Assembly (NCBI GenBank): GCA_043757045.1
Contig: JAYVQC010000135.1
Coordinates: forward strand, 1-64,000
Direction of reading: 5' to 3'
Origin: JANNGC01 sp043757045
GTDB taxonomy: Bacteria; Verrucomicrobiota; Verrucomicrobiia; Limisphaerales; SIBH01
Length of the DNA stretch: 64,000 nt
Made by a program: the position numbers and the translations under genes. This document shows positions 7,446 to 14,609 of the stretch, one piece after another. Numbering within the stretch: position 1 is the stretch's first letter; every line of letters begins with the position of its first letter. The notes under the pieces are model-generated. The model was not told where the DNA came from. It made no database searches and saw only the letters and a list, made by a program, of their open reading frames with translations.

Positions 7446-8783
7446 ATGCCTATGACCGGACCCTACGTTTCCACCGGGCGCGCGCTTTCGCGGCGCAAGT
7501 TTCTGCGCGGCGCGGGCATTCTCCTCTCGCTCCCGCTGCTCGACGCCATGACGCCCGCCTTCGCCGCCGTGCGCAAGGTCGCCAGTGCCGCCGCCACGCC
7601 CGGCGGCAAGCCGCGCCGCATGTTTGGCATCTGCAACAACCTCGGTTTGTTGCCCGATCAATTTTTCCCCACCGGCACCGGGCGTGACTACACGCTCTCG
7701 CCGTATCTGGAAAATCTGAAGGCGCACCGCGACAACTTCACCGTCTTCAGCGGCGTGTCGCATCCCGACGTGGACGGCGGGCATCCGGCGGACAACTGCT
7801 TCCTCACCGCCGCGCCGCATCCGGGCAGTGCGGGGTTCAAGAACACCATCTCGCTCGACCAATACATTGGCGAACGCATCGGGCATCTCACGCGGTTCCC
7901 CACGCTCACGCTCGGCGTGAACATTCAACAGGGTCTTCGCAGCCTGTCGTGGACGGGTTCCGGCGTGCTCATTCCCTGCGAGGAAAAGGCGGCGGATGTT
8001 TTCGCGAGAATGTTTCTCCAAGGGACGAAGGCTGAGACCGAGGCGCAAGTTCGCAAACTCGAAACCGGCCAGAGCATCCTCGACGCCGTGGCCGGGCAGG
8101 CGAAAGATTTGCAGCGCCATGTCGGCGCGCGCGATCGCGACCGCCTCGACCAATACTTTACCAGCGTCCGCGATCTGGAGCAGCGCATGAAGATGTCCCG
8201 CGAATGGGAGCGCCAGCCCAAGCCGAAAACCACCGCCTCCGTCCCTCTCGATCCCGCCAGCCCGAAAGCCTACATGGACAAGGTGAAGCTCATGTATGAC
8301 ATGGTGCGCCTCGCCTTCGAGACCGACTCCACGCGCTCCGTGTCCCTGATGCTCGACAGCGTGAACTCGCCCGCCCTCGAGTTTGGCGAAGTGAAAACCA
8401 GCGACGGCTACCACAACCTCTCGCACCACGGAAAATCGAAGGAGAAGCTCGGCCAGTTGAAGACCATTGACGAATGGCACATGAAGCTCCTCGCCGAACT
8501 CTTCACCGACCTCCAGAACATCCGCGAGGACGGCGAACCGCTGCTCGACCGCACGATGATTCTCTACGGCTCGAACCTCGGCAACGCCAACACCCACGTC
8601 ACTACCAACATGCCGACCATCTTCGCCGGCGGCGGTTTCCGGCACGGCCAGCACCTCGCCTTCGACACGCAGCACAACTACCCGCTGCCGAACCTCTTCG
8701 TCTCCATGCTCCAACGCATGGGCCTGGAGACCGACAAATTCGCCTCCGCCACCGGGACGATGCGCGGGCTGGAGATGGTGTGA
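7446..8783 (+). CDS. DUF1552 family Tat-exported protein
   Basis: A 445-residue DUF1552 protein. A twin-arginine signal, SRRKFLRGAGILLSLPLLD (residues 15-33), predicts folded export. The family pattern follows: PRRMFGICNNLGLLPDQFFP (58-77), SGVSHPDVDGGHPADN near 101, and C-terminal LYGSNLGNANTHVTTNMPTI near 378-397, which recalls the sulfatase/DUF1501-like fold. Length is usual. In Planctomycetes and Verrucomicrobia this gene normally lies beside a DUF1592/DUF1588 cytochrome-type gene. Here the only such gene is far away, at 50956-53583, on the other strand. The biochemical role of the family is not established. Confidence 0.9.
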   Translation: MPMTGPYVSTGRALSRRKFLRGAGILLSLPLLDAMTPAFAAVRKVASAAATPGGKPRRMFGICNNLGLLPDQFFPTGTGRDYTLSPYLENLKAHRDNFTVFSGVSHPDVDGGHPADNCFLTAAPHPGSAGFKNTISLDQYIGERIGHLTRFPTLTLGVNIQQGLRSLSWTGSGVLIPCEEKAADVFARMFLQGTKAETEAQVRKLETGQSILDAVAGQAKDLQRHVGARDRDRLDQYFTSVRDLEQRMKMSREWERQPKPKTTASVPLDPASPKAYMDKVKLMYDMVRLAFETDSTRSVSLMLDSVNSPALEFGEVKTSDGYHNLSHHGKSKEKLGQLKTIDEWHMKLLAELFTDLQNIREDGEPLLDRTMILYGSNLGNANTHVTTNMPTIFAGGGFRHGQHLAFDTQHNYPLPNLFVSMLQRMGLETDKFASATGTMRGLEMV

Positions 8784-8835
8784 GGACAAGTAGTTATGGG
8801 TAAATTGGGTGTTAGACTGCTCGGTTAGCCCTCGA

Positions 8836-9057
8836 ATGGATGCAAATATGCCGAAGAAGAAACAAACTGTTACTTCGCTTCGTCAACGGGCACTTGAAAA
8901 AGAGAACCTTCGTCTTTTGCGGAAGATTGCGACGCTAGAGGCCAAGCTTGTCTCAGCGCGAAATGAACTACTGCTTCGTCCGCCGTACGAGGAACGACGT
9001 CCCGCGATTTCGATTGAGGCTTTCAATAAGGCATTCACTAAATTGACGCCCCCTTGA
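8836..9057 (+). CDS. Small basic coiled-coil protein of unknown function
   Basis: A 73-residue protein from the ATG giving MDANMPKKKQ; a GTG nine codons upstream and the Met of MPKKKQ are alternatives. It has a Lys-rich start, one helix with heptad spacing (LRLLRKIATLEAKLVSARNEL, residues about 25-44) and a short tail. Such proteins often bind nucleic acid or form dimers, but no family is recognised. It lies 52 bp after the DUF1552 gene, and its codon use looks less GC-rich than its neighbours, which may mean recent arrival. Confidence 0.5.
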   Translation: MDANMPKKKQTVTSLRQRALEKENLRLLRKIATLEAKLVSARNELLLRPPYEERRPAISIEAFNKAFTKLTPP

Positions 9058-9126
9058 AAACGCTGAAGTCCAAATGAAAGCCCAGTTACCTTGCGCTGCT
9101 TTGGGTCATTGAGGTTGCCAAAGTTG

Positions 9127-9417
9127 ATGATTCCAGCTCCCAATTTTATCGCAGGCGTTCTCATTGGCATTGGAAACACCTCGTGGCTTGGCGTCATCAT
9201 CGCGTGCTTTATCTGGCCATTTGTGTTTTGTGGCTACGTTTCCATTCTCGACTCGGCACGAAAGACCGCGACGGTCGAGCACATGCGGACTCATTCACAC
9301 CGGCTGTTTTGCGGTTCCCCGACTCTGACGTTTTACGCCATTGAGTTCTGCACGGCGTTAATGACGGCGCTCGTTGTTGGTAGCTTGTCGCACCTCATCA
9401 AGAACTGGATTACATGA
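9127..9417 (+). CDS. Small membrane protein of unknown function
   Basis: A 96-residue protein with two clear hydrophobic helices (about 5-38, broken by Gly/Trp, and about 68-90) and a positively charged loop (RKTATVEHMRTHSHR) between them. The ATG for MIPAPNF is chosen because the twelve preceding residues are not hydrophobic and have no upstream signal. No family is recognised. Base composition is lower in GC than the surroundings, as with the preceding small gene. Its stop codon overlaps the ATG of a truncated acetyltransferase copy. Confidence 0.5.
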   Translation: MIPAPNFIAGVLIGIGNTSWLGVIIACFIWPFVFCGYVSILDSARKTATVEHMRTHSHRLFCGSPTLTFYAIEFCTALMTALVVGSLSHLIKNWIT

Positions 9418-9506
9418 CTGACGAGAACTCCCCCGCCATTTCCATCCGCCGCGCGCGTCACGAGCCGGTCGAGGCGGAGGCGTTGGCGGACGTGCTGATG
9501 GACTGA
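9414..9506 (+). pseudogene. Truncated N-terminal copy of the GNAT acetyltransferase
   Basis: Thirty codons, ending in TGA, match the start of the intact gene at 10062. Both copies read AISIRRARHEPVEAEALADV, with mostly synonymous base differences, and then LMD. Here a stop codon replaces the continuation CVAGGASIG. The match covers about 9437-9503 against 10072-10142. It is best read as the remnant of a duplicated or insertion-split gene, because repeat DNA fills the space between the two copies. Confidence 0.8.
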
Positions 9507-10061
9507 GGCACCGCTGGCCTTTCGTCCCGAAGGGACAACCGGAAATTAGCCAGACACGAAGTGTCTGGAACCGCGCCCCCAATTGAATCTTGTCCTGAAG
9601 GGACCACGGAATTCTTCCACGCCCTCCGCCGTCCCTTCAGGACGGAAAACCGTCCGCCGCCCCCACCAGCCACTTCGTAGCTGGCTAATTTCCGAGGCCG
9701 CTTCGCGGCTCAACGGCCCGGCGGAACCAAAGCGCATCAAACGCCGACACCGCTGAAATCCGCACAGCATTTGGACTGCGGTGGCAGAGCGATAGCGGCG
9801 ACACCGCTTTCGAGCGTGCGGAAAAGTTCCAAAGGGATGAAGCCTCACGCCAAGTCCGCGAAGGACGCGCAGGGGAAAAGGAGTTCTGACCTTTGCGCCC
9901 TTCGCGGACTTGGCGTGAGGCACATCTTCGCCCGGTCGAAAGCGCCGTCGCCGCTCCGCTCTGCCGGCGCAGTCCAAATGGTGCCCGCAAGATTCGCGCG
10001 CGGCACACGCGGCCGAACAATTTCGTGTTTCAACTCCAGCCATTCTGCTTTCTTCACGCCC
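9507..10061. repeat. Intergenic cluster of palindromic repeats (families L and J)
   Basis: There is no gene in these 555 bp. Nested inverted repeats are present: ggaaattagccag (9541-9553) pairs with ctggctaatttcc (9681-9693), and gtcctgaagggac (9592-9604) pairs with gtcccttcaggac (9631-9643). A perfect 22-bp pair spans 9843-9864 and 9899-9920, with 34 bp between. Open frames through this stretch are repeat-derived and are rejected. The cluster separates the truncated from the intact acetyltransferase copy. Confidence 0.8.
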
Positions 10062-10607
10062 ATGAATCCTCTCGCCATTTCCATTCGCCGCGCGCGTCAC
10101 GAGCCGGTCGAGGCTGAGGCGTTGGCGGACGTGCTGATGGATTGCGTGGCGGGCGGCGCGTCCATCGGGTTCATGCAGCCGTTGTCGCGCGGAAAGGCCG
10201 TGGCGTTTTGGGAAGGCGTGCTGGCGAGCGCCGCGCGCGGTGAACGCATCGTGCTGGTGGCCGAGGACGCGGCGTCCGGCCTCGTCGGCACCGTGCAACT
10301 CCTCCTGACCATGCCCGACAACCAGCCCCACCGTGCCGACGTGGCCAAGATGCAGGTGCATCGCCGCGCCCGCCGTCGCGGCGTCGGGGCCGCGTTGATG
10401 CGTGCCATCGAGACCGAAGCGCGTCGCGCGGGCCGCACGCTCCTCGTGCTCGACACCGTGACCGGCAGCGACGCCGAACGTTTATATTCCAGCCTCGGCT
10501 GGCAGCGCTGCGGCGTGATTCCCAACTACGCCCTCTGGCCGCAAGGCGGCCTGTGCAGCACCACGGTCTTCTACCGCGAACTGCCGCCCCAACCAGCCAC
10601 TTCGTAA
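10062..10607 (+). CDS. GNAT family N-acetyltransferase
   Basis: A 181-residue acetyl-CoA-dependent acetyltransferase, cytoplasmic. The acceptor-side N-terminus is followed by strand 4 (VAKMQVHRRAR, near 104) and the acetyl-CoA pyrophosphate loop RRRGVGAALM (near 114-123, the Q/RxxGxG/A motif A). Motif B contains LYSSLGWQRCGVIPNYA. The substrate is unknown; small-molecule or drug-like amines are typical for this branch. The start is the ATG giving MNPLAISIRRAR, which aligns with the truncated upstream copy. The last residues, PATS, and the stop codon are encoded by a repeat (ccagccacttcgta) that also occurs at 9666, so the natural C-terminus may have been replaced. Confidence 0.85.
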   Translation: MNPLAISIRRARHEPVEAEALADVLMDCVAGGASIGFMQPLSRGKAVAFWEGVLASAARGERIVLVAEDAASGLVGTVQLLLTMPDNQPHRADVAKMQVHRRARRRGVGAALMRAIETEARRAGRTLLVLDTVTGSDAERLYSSLGWQRCGVIPNYALWPQGGLCSTTVFYRELPPQPATS

Positions 10608-10828
10608 CTGGCTAATTTCCGCGCCGCTTCGCGGCCTGTCCCAGCGCGGCGAATGTGGCGTCAGCCATCCTGGCTGACGGTGAGCCGTGGCTTCCAGCCC
10701 GGCGGAACGAGGCGTGGAAGTGAGAAGCCCGCAATTATTTCAAACCGCCTCACCATGTCCGGCATTTTTCCGGGCGGCTGGAAGCCGGCCCTCACTGGCA
10801 GGCAGGATGCCTGCCGCCACATTTTTCG
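10591..10828. repeat. Palindromic repeats after the acetyltransferase gene (families L and H)
   Basis: The L-type segment ccagccacttcgtaactggctaatttcc carries the acetyltransferase stop codon. A longer element at about 10653-10822 has atgtggcg at one end and cgccacat at the other. Internal hairpins are gtcagccatcctggctgac and ggcaggcaggatgcctgcc, and ggcttccagcc pairs with ggctggaagcc. It lies between convergent genes and could work as a two-way terminator, although no clear T-run follows. Confidence 0.75.
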
Positions 10829-11389
10829 TCACGCCACGGCGCGGGCCTTGTTGATCTCCCGGAACAACCACGCCCGTGCGTAGGCCCAGTGGCGTTTCGC
10901 CGTCGGCCCGGAAAGGCCCAGCACGGCGGCGGCTTCGTCGGTGGTGAGTCCGGCGAAGTATTTCAGCTTCACTAATTCCGCCTTCGTCACGTCGTGCGCG
11001 GTCAGTTTTTCCAGCGCGTCATGGACGGCCAGCAATTCCTCGTCGTCGCCCGGCGCGGCAATGGAAATCTCCTCCAACGGCACCGCCTCCAGCCCGCCGC
11101 CGTGTCGCACCGCGCGCCGCTTGCGTGCGTGATCGATGAGGATGCGACGCATGGCTTCGGCGGCGGCGGCAAAATACTGCGCGCGATTCGCCCACGGACG
11201 CGCCTTGTCGCCGCCGAGCTTCAGGTAGGCTTCATGCACGAGCGCCGTGGCCTGCAAGGTGTGGCCCGGCGACTCGCCCGCCATGCGCGCGCGGGCCAGC
11301 TTCCGCAACTCCTCATAAACCAGCGGCAGCAACTCCGCCGAGGCGCGGCCGCCATCCGCGCGATTCAGAATTTGCGTCAGGTCGTTCAT
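10829..11389 (-). CDS. ECF-type RNA polymerase sigma factor
   Basis: A 186-residue extracytoplasmic-function sigma factor of the type common in Planctomycetes and Verrucomicrobia. Region 2 includes LLPLVYEELRKLARARMAG (20-38) and ATALVHEAYLKLGG (48-61). Region 4 contains KLKYFAGLTTDEAAAVLGLS (140-160) followed by the helix TAKRHWAYARAWLF. No adjacent anti-sigma gene is visible. Members of this group are often linked to Ser/Thr kinases, and one occurs in this window at 22212-24500, though not next to it. The gene lies 30 bp downstream of the GntP permease gene on the same strand, so co-transcription is likely. Confidence 0.9.
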   Translation of the reverse strand: MNDLTQILNRADGGRASAELLPLVYEELRKLARARMAGESPGHTLQATALVHEAYLKLGGDKARPWANRAQYFAAAAEAMRRILIDHARKRRAVRHGGGLEAVPLEEISIAAPGDDEELLAVHDALEKLTAHDVTKAELVKLKYFAGLTTDEAAAVLGLSGPTAKRHWAYARAWLFREINKARAVA

Positions 11390-11419
11390 CTTCGCTTCCA
11401 GCGCGGCCGTCCGGCCCGC

Positions 11420-12946
11420 TCACACCAACGGCAGCAATTTCGACAGCACCAACACCTGCACCAAGCCCATCACCGACGTCACGGTCAGCATGACCGTCCA
11501 GCTTTTCAGCGTCTCTTTTTCCGTCATGCCGCTCAGGCGGTTCACGACCCAGAAGCCGCTGTCGTTCATCCACGAGCAGCAGAACGCGCCGAAGCCGATG
11601 GCCAGAAAGAGATACATCGGATGATACCCGAGCTTGCCGCCCATGACCGCGAGCACCTGACTCGCCGGCACGTCAGCGCCCGGATTGATCATGTCCCATA
11701 GGATGGCCGAGGTCGTGAGCATGGCCACGGTGGCCGAGCCTTGCGCGATGCGGATGACGGCGGCGGTGAGCCAGGACAGCAGCAACAAGTTGAGCGAATA
11801 GGTTTTCGCCACCGCGCCAATCGCATCGCCCACGCCCGCGTGCCGCAACATGCCGCCAAACGCGCCGCCCGCCGCGGTGATGAGAATGATCACGCCCGCC
11901 GTCTCCAGCGGTGGTCCGAGCAACTCGCCGATTTTCGTGAACGTGAACTGCCGCTGCCGCGCCAGCACCCAGAGCGCGAGGATCGTCCCGATGCTCAACG
12001 CGATGTTCTTGTTGCCGATGAAGAAGGCGATCTTCGAGAGGCTGGCAAAGTTCTCTGCGCTGCCGAACCACGCTTCAACACTTGTCCCCTTCACGATTTT
12101 GAAAAACGACGCGGCGCTAATCAGCGCGATGGGCAGCAGCACCGGCAGGATGCTCCAGAAGAACGAGGGCAGCGCGCTCTCGGGCTGGCTGGAGATTCCT
12201 TTCAGTTCCTCCAGCGTGGTGCCGGGCGTTTCCCGCAGCGGAATTTCCGTCCGGTTGTTCAACCAGCGCGCGATGAAGAACCCAAAGATGCACGGCAAAA
12301 TTCCCGCCGTGATCCCGACCAGCAACGACAACCCGGGGTCCACGCGCAAGTTGTCCACCATCGCGAGCGGTCCGGGATGCGGCACGGTCAGCGAGTGCGT
12401 GACCACGCCGCCCATGCAGATGCACATCAGGTAGAGCATGTAGTCACGCCCGGTTCTTAAGCGCAGCGCCTTGGCCAGCGGCACCATGAGCATGAACATG
12501 GTGTCGAAAAAGATCGGGATCGAAAGAACGTAGGTGCTGGCGAGCAGCGCGAGTCCGGCCCGCTTCTCGCCGAACGCCGCGAGGAAGCGCCGCACCACCT
12601 TGTCCGCCGCGCCACTTTCCATGAGGCACAGGCCGATGATGGACGCGAGTCCGATGGAGATGGCAATGGAGCCGGCGGCCTTGCCGAATTCGATGGAGGA
12701 CAATTCCACCGCCGCGACCCATGAATTAATTTTGGCATCCTCGCGCAGCGCGCCGGAGATGCTGTTGATGGCGTCGGGCTTGAATTCAAAGGTCAGAAAT
12801 CCCGCCGTGAAGGCCGCGATGATGAGCGCGAGGAAGGCGTGCATCTTCAGCTTGGTGATCAGGAAAATGATCAGGGCGACGGAGATGATGAGGACGACGA
12901 ATGGCCACCATGAAGGCGCGGCTGTGGCTGCGGCGAATAGTTGCAT
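11420..12946 (-). CDS. GntP family permease (gluconate or related sugar-acid:H+ symporter)
   Basis: A 508-residue inner-membrane transporter with 12 or more hydrophobic helices. GntP landmarks include IIGLCLMESGAADKVVRRFL (near 104-123), VLSIPIFFDTMFMLMVP (near 140-156), THSLTVPHPGPLA (near 184), the GGAFGGMLRHAGVG loop (near 365), RIAQGSATVAMLTTSA (near 400) and WMNDSGFWVVNRL (near 464). Family substrates are gluconate, fructuronate and other hexuronic or hydroxy acids. It may supply sugar acids to uronate metabolism; an alginate lyase gene and an SDR oxidoreductase occur later in the window, but the link is an inference. Confidence 0.92.
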   Translation of the reverse strand: MQLFAAATAAPSWWPFVVLIISVALIIFLITKLKMHAFLALIIAAFTAGFLTFEFKPDAINSISGALREDAKINSWVAAVELSSIEFGKAAGSIAISIGLASIIGLCLMESGAADKVVRRFLAAFGEKRAGLALLASTYVLSIPIFFDTMFMLMVPLAKALRLRTGRDYMLYLMCICMGGVVTHSLTVPHPGPLAMVDNLRVDPGLSLLVGITAGILPCIFGFFIARWLNNRTEIPLRETPGTTLEELKGISSQPESALPSFFWSILPVLLPIALISAASFFKIVKGTSVEAWFGSAENFASLSKIAFFIGNKNIALSIGTILALWVLARQRQFTFTKIGELLGPPLETAGVIILITAAGGAFGGMLRHAGVGDAIGAVAKTYSLNLLLLSWLTAAVIRIAQGSATVAMLTTSAILWDMINPGADVPASQVLAVMGGKLGYHPMYLFLAIGFGAFCCSWMNDSGFWVVNRLSGMTEKETLKSWTVMLTVTSVMGLVQVLVLSKLLPLV

Positions 12947-13108
12947 AATGTGCGAGGCGTTAGTGCCGCAGAACTCGCGCGCAGGGTCAAGGCGCGGTTT
13001 GCAGAAGGCCTGATTTTAACCCGCAGCCTTGTTCACCGAACGAGGGCGCAGGAACCTGTCGACCGCGCGCGCTCCCGGCGGCTTGCGAAAGGTTTCCGGT
13101 GGTTTGCG

Positions 13109-13726
13109 TTACTTGCGGCGGCGGAACAAGGCGAGAACACCCACACCGAGGAGACCCAGAGCGATGCTCGACGGCTCTGGAATGAATTGATGAATCTTAA
13201 CTTCAAAGGCACCCACCTGGCCTGCTCCCGTACCATACAAATTCGGCGTAGGAGTGCCTCCAATTGCTGGAGTCACAGTGCCAATCGCCGAGGAACCTAA
13301 CCAAACATCAGGAACAGTAAACCCGCTGTTCCAAATGCTCTGAGCCTCTGCAAAAGTATTGTAGGCCAAGGACCAAGCACGAATCTGGAACGAGATCGGT
13401 GTCCCGGCATTGCCCTGAATCTCAAGGTTGTTTCCTCCGTTAAACTGGCCTGCGAATGGACTAGCTTGATTGGTGGCCCAGGCCGGCCCACCACCAATGT
13501 TGTTCATCGCCAATGTCAGGTTGTTTGGGTTCAACTCGCCCGCCGCGCCAATGAACAGCCCAATCCGCAAGGGCGTGATGGAACGGTTAGCCGGCCCTAT
13601 GCCGCCACCTTAAAAAACTTGATTCGTCTGAATCCCAAAACCGGCGTTGGCAAAGTTGACGCGGCCCTGAGCGAAGGCCACCAGAGGCAGGAGCAAAACG
13701 GCAGCGAGCAAGAGGAGCTTTTTCAT
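13109..13726 (-). pseudogene. PEP-CTERM protein gene interrupted by an in-frame stop
   Basis: The frame starts with a signal peptide (MKKLLLLAAVLLLPLVAFA), continues AQGRVNFANAGFGIQTNQVF, meets a TAA at 13610-13612, and then resumes in the same frame with GGGIGPANRSITPLRIGLFIG. It ends with the PEP-CTERM sorting signal (IPEPSSIALGLLGVGVLAL, then FRRRK). The neighbour at 13794-14378 is an intact paralogue along the whole length, so the break is a point nonsense change rather than a frame error. It was once an exosortase-sorted exported protein. No exosortase gene is in the window. Confidence 0.8.
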
Positions 13727-13793
13727 GGGGATGTTTTGTTTTGTGTATTTCGAATGTTTGTCTGCATTTGAACCATGGTGCGGGTGGATTGCG

Positions 13794-14378
13794 TTACTTG
13801 CGACGGCGTAAGAACGCGAGGACACCCACGCCGAGGAGACCGAGGGCGATGCTCGAAGGTTCCGGAATGGAATCATAGCTTTGATAAACTTGAAAGGCAC
13901 CCACTTGGCCTGCTCCCGTGCCAAACAAATTTGGGATAGGAGTGATGCCAAGCGTAGGGGTCACAGTGCCAATCGCCGAGGCACCTCTCCAAGCAGCCGG
14001 ATCGATAAGAGCCTCTTCATAAGTCGTGTAGGCAAGAGACCAGGCGCGAATCTGAAACGAAATCGGGGTCCAAGCATTACCTTGAATCTGAAAGTTACTT
14101 CCTCCGTTAAACAGACCGGCGAACGGACTGGGCTGATTGGTAGCCCAAGCCGGGCTTCCCCCCACGTTGTTCATCGCCAATGTTAGATTCTGAGGGTTCA
14201 CCTCGCCAGCCGGGCCAATGAACAGACCGATCCGCAAAGGAGTCGCTGAAAAATTAGCCGGCCCCACGGACAGATTCGTCTGAATCGCATAAAGAGCGTT
14301 GGCGAAGTTGACGCGGCCCTGGGCGAAGGCCGCCAAAGGCAGGAGCAAAACCGCAGCGAACAAGAAGAGCTTTTTCAT
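13794..14378 (-). CDS. PEP-CTERM sorting-domain exported protein
   Basis: A 194-residue exported protein. It has a signal peptide, MKKLFLFAAVLLLPLAAFA, then a beta-rich Asn/Gly-rich middle of unknown function (LTLAMNNVGGSPAWATNQ; GNAWTPISFQIRAWSLAYTT). The classical C-terminal PEP motif, a hydrophobic helix and an Arg-rich end follow (IPEPSSIALGLLGVGVLAFL, then RRRK). Exosortase/archaeosortase systems cleave such tails and attach proteins to surface or matrix polysaccharide. It is a tandem paralogue of the broken gene downstream. An AT-rich leader lies upstream. Confidence 0.88.
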   Translation of the reverse strand: MKKLFLFAAVLLLPLAAFAQGRVNFANALYAIQTNLSVGPANFSATPLRIGLFIGPAGEVNPQNLTLAMNNVGGSPAWATNQPSPFAGLFNGGSNFQIQGNAWTPISFQIRAWSLAYTTYEEALIDPAAWRGASAIGTVTPTLGITPIPNLFGTGAGQVGAFQVYQSYDSIPEPSSIALGLLGVGVLAFLRRRK

Positions 14379-14609
14379 GAGGATGTCTGGTTCAAAATGT
14401 TTTCCGTGGATTGCCAATCTGAAACTTTATTTAACCAAATGAACTCCGACCGTCGAGAGCCTTTTTTCCCTTCGCCGGGGGCGTGATGTGAGGCCGGCGC
14501 ACTCCACAACCAGCACGCACAGTGGGCACGAGTCTCCAACTGCGCTCGTCGCAGGTGAGAAATCTTCCCAGCCGCCCGCCCGCTCGGCACAATTCCGGAC
14601 ACCTTTCAC

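Noticed and set aside
9771..10061. Extension of the acetyltransferase upstream of 10062
   Set aside because: The upstream codons lie in palindromic repeat DNA, and the truncated copy supports the start near 10062.
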